From the NCBI GenBank assembly GCA_964627855.1, contig CAZVLE010000109.1, positions 1 to 24,608 on the forward strand: a DNA stretch of 24,608 nt, given 5' to 3'. The notes beneath the pieces were generated by a model that had not been told where the DNA came from, did not search any database, and worked only from the letters and a program-made list of their open reading frames with translations. Shown here in pieces: positions 7,590 to 15,153 of the stretch. Position numbers and translations under genes: made by a program. This DNA is from CAZVLE01 sp964627855 (GTDB lineage: Bacteria > Bacillota > Dethiobacteria > DTU022). The stretch's first letter is position 1, and each line of letters opens with the position of its first letter.

Positions 7590-9013
7590 CCATAATTATG
7601 GCAGTATTGATTATAGCCGGGTTCCTGGGCGGTATTCGTCTGATGCAGTCCCCTAAGACAGCCTTATGGGGTAATCGCCTGGGATCACTCGCCATGTTGA
7701 TCGCAATTTTTTGGACATTTAGAGCAACCGGGCAGGGTTCATTTACAACAGCCCTGATCTTTATTCTCATTGGTGCAATCATTGGTATTGCCCTTGGCCA
7801 ATCGGTAAAAATGATCCATATGCCCCAGACTGTTGCCCTTCTTAACGGATTCGGAGGTGCGGCTTCAGCTCTTGTTGCCTGGGCTGCCGTATTGAGTTAT
7901 TCCGGAGGTGGAGCAGAGGTTATGTTCTGGATTACCGGGGGCCTTGCCGTTGGGATAGGAGCCATGACTTTCAGCGGCAGCATCATTGCCGTTTTGAAAC
8001 TGCAGGGTCTTGCCTTTCGCCGGCCGGTCCAGCTTAAAGGGCATGGGCACATTCTTCGCGTAGCGATCATGCTGGCCCTGTTAATGGTTATCATTAATAC
8101 AGTTTTGCTGGGCTCACATTACATTATGCTAACATTGCTGATTGTTCTGCTGGCGCTGCTTGCCGGGTTGATGATGACCCTGCGTATAGGCGGGGCCGAT
8201 ATGCCTATTGTAATTTCGCTGCTCAATTCTTTTTCCGGCATTGCCGCTGCCATTGCCGGTCTTGCCGTTGAAAATCTGATCCTGGTCGGTACAGGAGCCC
8301 TGGTCGGGGTAGCAGGGTTGATCCTGACCCGTATCATGTGTCGGGCCATGAACCGCAGCCTTCTGGCAGTTCTGGCCGGGTTTACTCCGGGAGTGGGAAC
8401 TAAACACCCCCTTCCCGGGGAAGATGCTAATGATGATATTACCGGTGAAAAACAAGGTGAAAATGAAAAACAAGATGTCAGCGAGAAAGATGATATGCTG
8501 ACAGAGGATTCACTGCCGGCACTGTTGGAAAATGCCGAAAAGATTATCATTGTTCCCGGCTACGGCATGGCTGTTGCCCAGGCCCAGATGGCCGTTCGCG
8601 GGCTGGTAGACGCCCTGGAGAGAAAAAACAAGGAAGTTAAGTTTGGCATTCATCCGGTAGCGGGTAGAATGCCCGGCCATATGAACGTTCTGCTTGCCGA
8701 AGCGGGCATTGATTACGAAAAGTTATTGGATCTCGATGCCATTAATACTCAGTTTGCTCATGCCGATCTGGTAATCGTAATCGGAGCCTGCGATGTTGTC
8801 AATCCTGCCGCCAACACCGTTGAGGGTACACCAATTTCCGGCATGCCGGTGCTTAATGCTGAAGAGGCAAAAAACATAATCGTCTGCAATATTGATGAAA
8901 AACCCGGCTACTCAGGTGTTGACAATATTCTATACCAGCAGAAACATGTCCTGAAAATCTGGGGCGATGCAGCAGAAACTATCCCAAATCTTACTGCTTT
9001 GTTGAATAAATAG
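7580..9013 (+). CDS. pntB: NAD(P) transhydrogenase subunit beta
   Basis: 477 residues. Residues about 1-255 contain eight or nine membrane helices of the proton channel (domain II), including GQSVKMIHMPQTVALLNGFGGAASALV. An acidic and lysine-rich linker at about 278-310 leads to the NADP(H)-binding domain III at about 312-475. Domain III shows GYGMAVAQAQ (336-345 region), FGIHPVAGRMPGHMNVLLAEA, VIGACDVVNPAA and GYSGVDN. The more usual IGAND is here IGACD, a Cys near the NADP site. The start is GTG at 7580 within the end of pntAB, with GAGG about 12 bases upstream. The gene completes a full three-subunit transhydrogenase that balances NADH and NADPH at the expense of, or to form, proton motive force. 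Confidence 0.95.
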   Translation: MAITIIMAVLIIAGFLGGIRLMQSPKTALWGNRLGSLAMLIAIFWTFRATGQGSFTTALIFILIGAIIGIALGQSVKMIHMPQTVALLNGFGGAASALVAWAAVLSYSGGGAEVMFWITGGLAVGIGAMTFSGSIIAVLKLQGLAFRRPVQLKGHGHILRVAIMLALLMVIINTVLLGSHYIMLTLLIVLLALLAGLMMTLRIGGADMPIVISLLNSFSGIAAAIAGLAVENLILVGTGALVGVAGLILTRIMCRAMNRSLLAVLAGFTPGVGTKHPLPGEDANDDITGEKQGENEKQDVSEKDDMLTEDSLPALLENAEKIIIVPGYGMAVAQAQMAVRGLVDALERKNKEVKFGIHPVAGRMPGHMNVLLAEAGIDYEKLLDLDAINTQFAHADLVIVIGACDVVNPAANTVEGTPISGMPVLNAEEAKNIIVCNIDEKPGYSGVDNILYQQKHVLKIWGDAAETIPNLTALLNK

Positions 9014-9030
9014 TACCCGGAAAAGAGCTT

Positions 9031-9435
9031 TTAGAAAACAGCCGAACCATAGAAAAATCCTATGAGTGCCAGCATAGCAGATAACACCGAACCCCAGACC
9101 AGGTCAACCAGGGTTACTTTAAGAGGCCAGTCCTTAAGAGTTGCCAGGTTGGTCAAATCATAGGTAGCGTAACAGATCAGGCCGAAAAAAGCCCCTGAGA
9201 AAATAGCATATGACCAGCAGCCGCGCTCTATTGCAGGAAGGGTAACAAAAAAGATCAGCCCGGCTATGTAAAGCAGATAGAAAACTAACGCTGCCGGCCA
9301 GTTCACTTTCGCCCCCATGATAAAACCCAATTGATCACGATAGAATTTTCTTGCTACAAGGCCAAGCCAGATCATATCGATCACTAAAAAAGCACCTAAG
9401 GTTACCATGTAAAGTTGTAAATACTTGATGAACAT
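9031..9435 (-). CDS. DUF2177 family membrane protein
   Basis: 134 residues with four predicted membrane helices. Family landmarks of DUF2177 are visible: FLVIDMIWLGLVARKFYRDQLG near the start, the central FSGAFFGLICYATYDLTNLATLKDWPL, and VDLVWGSVLSA near the end. The biochemical function is unknown. It is 23 bases downstream of the DUF1295 gene, in the same direction; in other bacteria the two families are often neighbours in clusters linked to membrane-lipid modification, which is context and not proof. AAAGG lies just before the ATG. It ends 17 bases from the convergent pntB stop, with no obvious terminator hairpin in between. Confidence 0.87.
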   Translation of the reverse strand: MFIKYLQLYMVTLGAFLVIDMIWLGLVARKFYRDQLGFIMGAKVNWPAALVFYLLYIAGLIFFVTLPAIERGCWSYAIFSGAFFGLICYATYDLTNLATLKDWPLKVTLVDLVWGSVLSAMLALIGFFYGSAVF

Positions 9436-9458
9436 TTACCTTTCACTCCAGATCTAGA

Positions 9459-10229
9459 TTATTTTTTTGGAAACCAGGGGAAAAACTTGCTGGTAACCCG
9501 TGCATACTTCTGGAATTCGGGGTTGTCTTTGTACTTCTTCTCCAGCATGGGTACACCCGAGACAAAGAGCAGTAATACAGTTATGGTCAGGGGACTGATA
9601 ATGCCGCTCCAGCCCAGCGGGACTGAAAGGACCAGGAGAAAAATACCCCACCACATCGTTGCTTCCCCAAAATAATTTGGATGACGCGAATACTTCCAGA
9701 GGCCGGTCTTTATGATCTGCCCCTTGTTAGCCGGATCTTTCTTAAACTCTGCCATCTGCTTGTCACCAACAGACTCAAAAAAGAAACCGGTAACCCAGAC
9801 CAACACCCCGAGATAATCGCTAAAATTTAGGCCCGGCTGGGGGTTGGCGTTAGCAAGGATAATCGGGTAACCAATAATCAGCATCATAACACCCTGGAGC
9901 ATGAAGACCTGAAAAAAAGCTCGCGGCACCAACCAGCGCCCCCACTCCCGGCGCCACTTGGCATAACGAAAGTCTTCCGGCTTACCCCAATTACGGCGCA
10001 CGATATAGTAAGCCAGCCTTAAGCCCCAGATAGTGACCAGGACAGTTATAATCATGTTTCTCTCTACAACAGCCCCACTCACAATCAGGTTATAAAGAGC
10101 CAGCAGGACAAAGCCGGCTCCCCAGCCCATATCTACAATGGAGTTATTCTTGATAACCTGGGCCACTATGAAGAAGATAAAAAAGTAAATAAATACAAAG
10201 ATTGCCGACTGAATTAACAGTTCCGTCAT
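9459..10229 (-). CDS. DUF1295 family membrane protein (steroid reductase / ICMT-like fold)
   Basis: 256 residues, about six to seven membrane helices. The C-terminal half carries the family signature: FFESVGDKQMAEFK at about 150-163, then GLWKYSRHPNYFGEATMWWGIF at 176-197. The RHPNYFGE core is shared by DUF1295, 3-oxo-5-alpha-steroid 4-dehydrogenases and isoprenylcysteine methyltransferases, where it helps bind NADPH or S-adenosylmethionine. DRYAKWRREWG-type residues at 88-97 (FRYAKWRREWG) are also typical. A lipid- or isoprenoid-modifying reaction is an inference from fold. AGGGGTG precedes the ATG by about five bases. It is the first gene of a probable two-gene unit with the DUF2177 protein. 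Confidence 0.88.
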   Translation of the reverse strand: MTELLIQSAIFVFIYFFIFFIVAQVIKNNSIVDMGWGAGFVLLALYNLIVSGAVVERNMIITVLVTIWGLRLAYYIVRRNWGKPEDFRYAKWRREWGRWLVPRAFFQVFMLQGVMMLIIGYPIILANANPQPGLNFSDYLGVLVWVTGFFFESVGDKQMAEFKKDPANKGQIIKTGLWKYSRHPNYFGEATMWWGIFLLVLSVPLGWSGIISPLTITVLLLFVSGVPMLEKKYKDNPEFQKYARVTSKFFPWFPKK

Positions 10230-10294
10230 CTATACACCCCTGACTATTATTCTCGTTATATGATATAGTTTATCATCTGGAGAGGAAAGATTCC

Positions 10295-10345
10295 ATGCTC
10301 CACAGAAAAAGCTTGCCTGGTCAGGGGGCACTATTGCCACTATGA
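10295..10345 (+). CDS. Candidate 16-residue leader ORF overlapping the methyltransferase
   Basis: ATG at 10295 reads MLHRKSLPGQGALLPL to TGA at 10343-10345. GGAGAGG at 10279-10285 gives a strong ribosome site nine bases upstream. The stop overlaps the next gene's ATG as ATGA, a classical coupling arrangement. The downstream ATG at 10342 has no good site of its own. The second half of the ORF is the repeat-like segment 10318-10335. It may be a real coupling leader, or the disrupted original start of the methyltransferase. Confidence 0.45.
   Translation: MLHRKSLPGQGALLPL
10318..10335 (-). repeat. Imperfect copy of the dispersed GTGCCCTGWC repeat
   Basis: TGGTCAGGGGGCACTATT matches TTGTCAGGGCACTATTA at 11245-11261 except for one substitution near the 5' end and two extra G. 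It lies inside the short leader ORF, seven bases before the methyltransferase ATG. The relation is by eye over fewer than 20 bases. Confidence 0.35.
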
Positions 10346-11103
10346 ACAACCGTGATCGTGAAACCTACCACTCTTTTGCCGAAATATATGATGAAATAAT
10401 GTGTGGTGTCGATTACGAAGCATGGGCGGATTACGTGGAATCGCTGCTCGAGCTTTACAATAAGAAGCCCCGGTCACTGGTTGACCTGGCCTGTGGTACC
10501 GGCAGCTCTACCCTGCCTTTCGCCCGGCGGGGTTATCAAATAGCCGGAGTAGATCTTTCGAAAACAATGCTTGAAAAAGCCCGTTTTAAAACTGAACAGT
10601 GTGGCCTGGACATTAAGTATTACCAGGATGATTTGCGTACCTTGAAGCTGCCGGGAAAATACGATCTGGCCCTTCTCTTTCAGGACGGCCTTAATTATCT
10701 CCTCAGCCCGGAAGAACTGGCTATGGCCATGAAAACAATAAACTGCATTCTCAAACCCGGTTCTCTTTTTATCTTCGATCTGACCCGGCCCAAGCTGCGC
10801 GGTAGCAACGCTGATGAAACAACCGAGATTGCTGATCTTGATTCCTTCACCCTGATCTGGAAAAGCAGTTACGACCAGGTCAAGGATATATGGTCTCTTG
10901 GAATAACCGTTTTTCAGCAACTCGAAAACGGTCTTTACCGAAAATTCTGTGAAGAGCACCGGGAAAAGGATTACACCCCGGGAGAGGTTCAAAAAGTTCT
11001 TACAGAAAACGGGTTCTCACTGCTTGGCCTTTATAGAAGCTTCACGCAGGAAAAATTAAAAGGCTCCGAAAGTAAAATTACTTTTATCGCTGAAAAAAAT
11101 TAA
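10342..11103 (+). CDS. Class I SAM-dependent methyltransferase
   Basis: 253 residues. The S-adenosylmethionine fold is clear: motif I LVDLACGTGSSTLPFARRGYQIAGVDLS, with the glycine loop at about 48-54 and the acidic ribose ligand Asp71. Motif IV follows as YDLALLFQDGLNYLL at about 113-127, and a post-motif CILKPGSLFIFDL. The N-terminal TYHSFAEIYDEIMCGVDYEAWADYV is typical of the methyltransferase-11/25 small-molecule group often called YjhP- or UbiE-like. The substrate cannot be read from sequence. The ATG has no good ribosome site, but overlaps the stop of a 16-codon ORF that does. It stands alone between two minus-strand blocks. Confidence 0.9.
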   Translation: MNNRDRETYHSFAEIYDEIMCGVDYEAWADYVESLLELYNKKPRSLVDLACGTGSSTLPFARRGYQIAGVDLSKTMLEKARFKTEQCGLDIKYYQDDLRTLKLPGKYDLALLFQDGLNYLLSPEELAMAMKTINCILKPGSLFIFDLTRPKLRGSNADETTEIADLDSFTLIWKSSYDQVKDIWSLGITVFQQLENGLYRKFCEEHREKDYTPGEVQKVLTENGFSLLGLYRSFTQEKLKGSESKITFIAEKN

Positions 11104-11120
11104 CCACTAAAGACGGCTAC

Positions 11121-11261
11121 CTGACAATTTTAGATCCGGTGCCCTGTCAATTTAGATGCCATTTGTAACTGCTCAGCCTGGAATATGACAACAATGATTG
11201 CCCGTTTCAAGGTGCCCGGGCTGCCCATACACGTCCAGTAGAAGTTGTCAGGGCACTATTA
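11121..11261. repeat. Possible mobile-element remnant with inverted ends
   Basis: This intergenic segment begins with a near-tandem 23-base repeat: CTGACAATTTTAGATCCGG at 11121 and CTGTCAATTTAGATGCC at 11144. GTGCCCTGTCAA (11139-11150) is inverted, with one mismatch, by TTGTCAGGGCAC (11245-11256). Repeated subterminal motifs plus inverted ends resemble the outer parts of insertion sequences such as IS21-type elements. No transposase frame fits in the roughly 95 bases between. The reading is a deletion derivative or small non-autonomous element; a chance arrangement is possible. Confidence 0.42.
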
Positions 11262-11279
11262 GCGAATCTCGCTGAAAAT

Positions 11280-12101
11280 CTAGCTGGATGTATCGGGTTC
11301 ATCGTAGCGCGGCCAGCCGCCGGAAAATTTGCCAATGAGCTTCTCAGAAAAAGCCGGCAAACGATTATAGAGAAAAACAGTCAGGGCAGCTACCGGAGGT
11401 ATGACCAACTCAGCTTTATTCTTTTCCACAGCTTTCAATATTGCCCTGACAGCCTGCTCAGGACTGTAACTACTGTTGCTTTTATAAAAAGAGCTGCTTT
11501 TAACACTTTCCAGGTGGGCTGAAAGCATAGTAGTCCCTACATAGGAAGGGTAAACAGCGGTAACTCCGATACCATCATGCTTCAGTTCCTGCCGCAAGGC
11601 CTTGGCAAGGCCGGCAACGGCAAACTTTGAGGCAGAATAACCAGAAGAACCGGGAAAGGCATACTTGCCTCCCAGGGAAGAAATAACAGTTATGTGCCCA
11701 CTGCCCTGCCTTTGCATGATTGGAACAACAGCCCTGATACAGTAAACTGTTCCCAGGAAGTTAATATCGGCCATCGCTTTAATCGACTCTTCAGTCAGCC
11801 CTCCCAAACCTCCGGTTCTCAGTATCCCGGCAAAATTAAAGAGGTAATCTATGCGCCCGTAATTATCAACCGTTTCCTTAATCAGGGCTGATACTTCTTC
11901 CCTCTTGCTTACATCGGTCGGGCAAACTAAAGCCTGATGCGAAGGCAAATCAACCGCCAGTTCCTGAAGCGGTTTTTCACGCCTGGCGGCTAATACCACT
12001 TTAACTCCTTTTTCAGCCAATAAAAAACTGATGGCTCTCCCCATACCACTACCGGCTCCTGTTATCACGGCTACTTTAGACCCCTGCTTATCACCCATCA
12101 T
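11280..12101 (-). CDS. SDR-family NAD(P)-dependent oxidoreductase
   Basis: 273 residues, a classical short-chain dehydrogenase/reductase of soluble or membrane-associated type. The cofactor loop is T14-G-A-G-S-G-M-G21, the usual NNAG is FNFAG, and the catalytic set is Ser142, Tyr155 and Lys159 in GYSASKFAV. A C-terminal stretch (FLYNRLPAFSEKLIGKF) resembles the extended tail of the DHRS7/retinol-dehydrogenase-like group. The substrate is unknown. I used the ATG at 12101: GAGGAGG lies five bases upstream. The adjacent ATG at 12098 has eight bases and is equally possible. An in-frame start at 12140 would include this ribosome site and is rejected. It lies 74 bases downstream of the ABC importer ATPase gene. 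Confidence 0.9.
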   Translation of the reverse strand: MMGDKQGSKVAVITGAGSGMGRAISFLLAEKGVKVVLAARREKPLQELAVDLPSHQALVCPTDVSKREEVSALIKETVDNYGRIDYLFNFAGILRTGGLGGLTEESIKAMADINFLGTVYCIRAVVPIMQRQGSGHITVISSLGGKYAFPGSSGYSASKFAVAGLAKALRQELKHDGIGVTAVYPSYVGTTMLSAHLESVKSSSFYKSNSSYSPEQAVRAILKAVEKNKAELVIPPVAALTVFLYNRLPAFSEKLIGKFSGGWPRYDEPDTSS

Positions 12102-12175
12102 AATCGCCTCCTCGTCAATTATATTTATTAATGAACCCACTTAATCTAATCACGTAGAAGAAAAGGTCGCAAGAT

Positions 12176-12976
12176 TTATTGTTCATGATCATGGCAACAG
12201 CCATCCCGCGGCACCAGGAAAATGTATTCTCCGCTGATTACTTCTTCAACAGGAAGATCGTAGATACCTTCCAGGGTCTCTCGCCGCAGTTTTTCCCGGG
12301 GAGGACCAATACCGACTACCTTCCCTTCCTGAAGAAGGAGCACCCGGTGTGCGTGCTGGATAACAAGATTCGGATCATGAAGGGTAATGATGACAGCGAG
12401 GTCTCGCTTTTCCACTAAGCTGCGCACCTGCTGAAGAACCTGATTTTGATTGCGAAAGTCAAGATAGGTGGTAGGTTCATCAAGCAGCAAAACTCCTGTT
12501 TCCTGGGCCAGTGAACGGGCAATCAGCACCATTTGACGCTCACCACCGCTAAGTTTGTTAATGTAGCGGCCTGAAAGATGGCTGATACCCATGTCGGCAA
12601 TAGCCTGCCTCGCAATAGCCAGGGCCCGGGGATCAGGAGTGCCGAGGAAACCCAGGTGGGGAGTTCTGCCCATCAAAACCATGGTTTCAACATTGTAAGG
12701 AAAAGTGGCCTGGTGGACCTGATGCACCACAGCCACCCGTCTGGCCCGTTCCGCTGCAGTCATTGTAGCCAGATTGAACCCATCAACTTCAACATTGCCA
12801 TGATCGGGTTTAAGTAAACCGCTAATGCAACGCAGCAAGGTCGTTTTTCCTGAACTGTTTGGCCCAAAAAGAGCAAATATCTCGCCTGGCTCCACTTTAA
12901 AGGAAATATCCTGCAAGGCCCACTTTTGAGCATCATAACGATATGAAAGTCTCTCTACCCTGATCCTTTCTACCAT
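12176..12976 (-). CDS. ABC importer ATPase, iron-chelate/cobalamin type (FecE-like)
   Basis: 266 residues. It powers uptake of an iron-siderophore, heme or corrinoid through the adjacent FecCD-type permease. All ATPase motifs are intact: Walker A G38-PNSSGKTT, Q-loop VHQVHQ, signature LSGGERQ at 142-148, Walker B VLLLDEPT with Asp166-Glu167, and switch His200 in ITLHD. The central Walker A is NSSGK where many relatives have NGSGK. The protein ends in CCHDHEQ, a metal-binding-like tail. The ATG at 12976 overlaps the permease stop by seven bases (ATGGTAG) and has GGGAGAAG upstream, so the two are translationally coupled. Type is firm; cargo is not known. Confidence 0.93.
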   Translation of the reverse strand: MVERIRVERLSYRYDAQKWALQDISFKVEPGEIFALFGPNSSGKTTLLRCISGLLKPDHGNVEVDGFNLATMTAAERARRVAVVHQVHQATFPYNVETMVLMGRTPHLGFLGTPDPRALAIARQAIADMGISHLSGRYINKLSGGERQMVLIARSLAQETGVLLLDEPTTYLDFRNQNQVLQQVRSLVEKRDLAVIITLHDPNLVIQHAHRVLLLQEGKVVGIGPPREKLRRETLEGIYDLPVEEVISGEYIFLVPRDGCCHDHEQ

Positions 12977-13980
12977 GCCGCTTCTCCCTTCTTCAAGAGA
13001 TAGGCAAAGAAGGGAACCCCAATTAGGGTAGTGATCACCCCGAGTGGTATTTCAAACTCAAAGAGAGAGCGGGCCATGGTGTCGCTGAGCAAAACAAAGG
13101 CAGCCCCTAAGCTAAAGGAAAATGGAATAACCATACGGTGATCAGGGCCGACAATCATTCTGGCCATGTGTGGTATCATCAGGCCGACCCAACCAATTGA
13201 GCCTGAAAAAGCAACCGCAGTGGCAGCCAGAAGCGTAGCAATGATTATAAAAATATTCCTTTCCCTGCCAACATTGAGGCCGAGAGCGCGAGCCTCATCA
13301 TCACCAAGTGATAAAACATTTAAACGCCAGCGCATTTTATAGAGAACGAAGAGGCCAAAAATAACCGGCCCCAATGAAAGCTGCACAGCTGTCCAGGAAG
13401 AACGGTGCAAACCACCCATCATCCAGAAAATGATACCGGCCAGGCGGTAGGGATCAACAAACAGCTGGATTAAAGATAGCAGTGCGGTAAAAAAAGCGCC
13501 AACCAAAACTCCGGATAAAACCAGTGACAAAACAGGGGTTTCAGAACGTACCCGGGCCATACGGTAAGCGGCAAATGTGGCAATAACTCCACCCAGAAAG
13601 GCAAAAAGTTGTCTTAAAAGATAAACATCACCAAAGAAAGCCGCCACAAGAGCGGCCCCAAATGAGGCCCCGGCAGAAAGACCTAAAATATAAGGGCTAA
13701 CCAGGGGGTTACGCATTACCCCCTGCAGAGCAGTCCCTGAACCGGCCAGGGCCGCACCCACCAGTAAAGCCATGATCAGGCGGGGAAGCCTGACCTGAAA
13801 TAAGACCACCTGGGCCGCGTCAGGCCAATCAGCAAGAGTCCCAGAAATTCCCAACCAGGCACCGATCATGCCAAAGATGTCCGCTGCCGGCATCGTGTAG
13901 CGACCAATAAATAATGCGGCAAAGAAGGCGGGGACAAAGAGCCCCGCCAGGATTATGGTTAAAACACGCTTTGCCGGCAC
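12970..13980 (-). CDS. FecCD-type ABC importer permease
   Basis: 336 residues with about nine to ten membrane helices, the usual size for the permease of iron-siderophore, heme, cobalamin or molybdate type II importers. Family motifs are visible: LVGAALAGSGTALQGVMRNPLVSPYILGLSAGASFGAAL at about 75-115, and FSGSIGWVGLMIPHMARMIVGPDHR at about 259-283, the loop that contacts the ATPase. GTG at 13980 is the start; AGGAG lies eight bases upstream. It is 19 bases from the lipoprotein stop and overlaps the ATPase gene, completing a BtuFCD-like operon. Only one permease gene is present, so a homodimer is expected. Confidence 0.94.
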   Translation of the reverse strand: MPAKRVLTIILAGLFVPAFFAALFIGRYTMPAADIFGMIGAWLGISGTLADWPDAAQVVLFQVRLPRLIMALLVGAALAGSGTALQGVMRNPLVSPYILGLSAGASFGAALVAAFFGDVYLLRQLFAFLGGVIATFAAYRMARVRSETPVLSLVLSGVLVGAFFTALLSLIQLFVDPYRLAGIIFWMMGGLHRSSWTAVQLSLGPVIFGLFVLYKMRWRLNVLSLGDDEARALGLNVGRERNIFIIIATLLAATAVAFSGSIGWVGLMIPHMARMIVGPDHRMVIPFSFSLGAAFVLLSDTMARSLFEFEIPLGVITTLIGVPFFAYLLKKGEAAW

Positions 13981-13999
13981 ATTGCCAACTCCTGCCCTC

Positions 14000-15019
14000 T
14001 TAAGGTTTATAGAAGGTCTCTTTCAACTCTGCCAACCATTGATCGGGATCGAGATCTTCAGTCAGCTCGGGGTGAAGCCATTTAGCCATTTGCAAAACCA
14101 TGATTACTTCAGGTGGACTCCAACTTGACCAGCGGGGCAGTTTGTATACCCTGCCGTTTGCTACCGCAGATACCGGCTGCCATTCTTCACTTTCCAGGAA
14201 ATGCCTCGGTTCAAGATTGTCAGCCCAGCCCCAAACAATAATCACTTCCGGATCCCAGGTTAAAACCTGTTCCAGGGTAACATTTGGCCAGCGCTGGTCT
14301 ATTTCACCAGCCACATTTTCGCCCCCGGAAAAATCCAGCATTTCATTACGAATATCGGGAGCACCACCAAAAGTACCCATGCTCAGCGGATCGGCAGGAT
14401 CTCCCCAAAGGTAAAGGGTTCTGACTAACTCTTCGCCTTCAACTCGTTCATAAATCTGCCCGAGCTTGTCATCCATCCAGGACATTAACTCAGCTGCCCG
14501 GCCCTGTTCTCCATAAAGATCGCCAATCAGCCTGACCTCATCTAAATGATCCTGGAAAGTAACAGGTTCAACATAGAGAGCAGGCATTCCTGCTGCTTCG
14601 ATCTGGTGAATAAAATCAATTTCCCATCCACCAATGACCACATCGGGCTCAAGCTCCAGCAAAGATTCAATACTGACATCAGTGCTCGTACCGGGAGTCG
14701 GCACCTGGTCTAGACCGGGAATGACTTCCATCAGGAGATCGTCCAGAACCGTATGCCTGGTAGTACCAACAACACTTTCCCACTGACCGAGAGCCAGGAT
14801 TATACCGCAAAGCCCGGTATCGAGTGCTACAACCCGCTCAACCTGTTCCGGTACCTCCACATCGCGGCCGGCCTGATCCACCAGGATTCTTCCATTCAGG
14901 GAATCGATTATTTCAGGCTCTGAATCAGGAGCCTGCTCAACCTGCCCTTCTGTGTCACAGCCTGCAAGGCAGGCTACAACCAGAGATACCACCAAAAATA
15001 AAACTATTATTCTACGCAT
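14000..15019 (-). CDS. ABC importer substrate-binding lipoprotein (iron-complex/cobalamin type)
   Basis: 339 residues. An N-terminal signal MRRIIVLFLVVSLVVACLAGC has the lipobox LAGC, so the mature protein should be lipid-anchored at Cys21 on the outer face of the membrane. The rest is a TroA/FepB-type helical-hinge fold: ILVDQAGRDVEVPEQVERVVAL, then IESLLELEPDVVIG and LEQVLTWDPEVIIVWG. Aromatic residues in RWSSWSPPE may line the ligand site. It captures a metal chelate and feeds the permease. I chose ATG at 15019: GGAGG lies about six bases upstream. A GTG at 15037 would place that site inside the gene. No corrinoid riboswitch or Fur-like box is evident in the short gap upstream, so the ligand is open. 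Confidence 0.91.
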   Translation of the reverse strand: MRRIIVLFLVVSLVVACLAGCDTEGQVEQAPDSEPEIIDSLNGRILVDQAGRDVEVPEQVERVVALDTGLCGIILALGQWESVVGTTRHTVLDDLLMEVIPGLDQVPTPGTSTDVSIESLLELEPDVVIGGWEIDFIHQIEAAGMPALYVEPVTFQDHLDEVRLIGDLYGEQGRAAELMSWMDDKLGQIYERVEGEELVRTLYLWGDPADPLSMGTFGGAPDIRNEMLDFSGGENVAGEIDQRWPNVTLEQVLTWDPEVIIVWGWADNLEPRHFLESEEWQPVSAVANGRVYKLPRWSSWSPPEVIMVLQMAKWLHPELTEDLDPDQWLAELKETFYKP

Positions 15020-15093
15020 GGTTATCCTCCGTAACACGAATTATTTATTATGTAATACTATTCGTTGTTCCTCCTCTTATTCCTTCAAGAATT

Positions 15094-15117
15094 AAAAAAA
15101 AGACCCCCGAGGGGGCC
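15094..15117 (-). terminator. Intrinsic terminator after the CBS/ACT gene
   Basis: On the minus strand, GGCCCCC pairs with GGGGGTC around a very small loop, followed by eight T (plus-strand A run 15094-15101). It lies 37 bases after the CBS/ACT stop at 15154 and before the ABC importer start at 15019, so the two are separate transcription units. Confidence 0.88.
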
Positions 15118-15153
15118 TTAATTGTGTAAATCTGTTTTGAGCTAGATCCTGCA

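Noticed and set aside
8119..8550. Long minus-strand frames opposite pntB (and similar ones at 7516-7782, 10474-10992, 1565-1924 and 3598-4097)
   Set aside because: They are shadows of strongly coding genes: low-complexity Ser/Arg/Pro content, no ribosome sites and no recognisable motifs.
11160..11245. Transposase fragment between the inverted ends
   Set aside because: The translations of all frames hit stops within about 25 codons and match no transposase I recognise.
15020..15093. Corrinoid or other riboswitch upstream of the ABC importer
   Set aside because: The gap after the terminator is too short and shows no conserved core.
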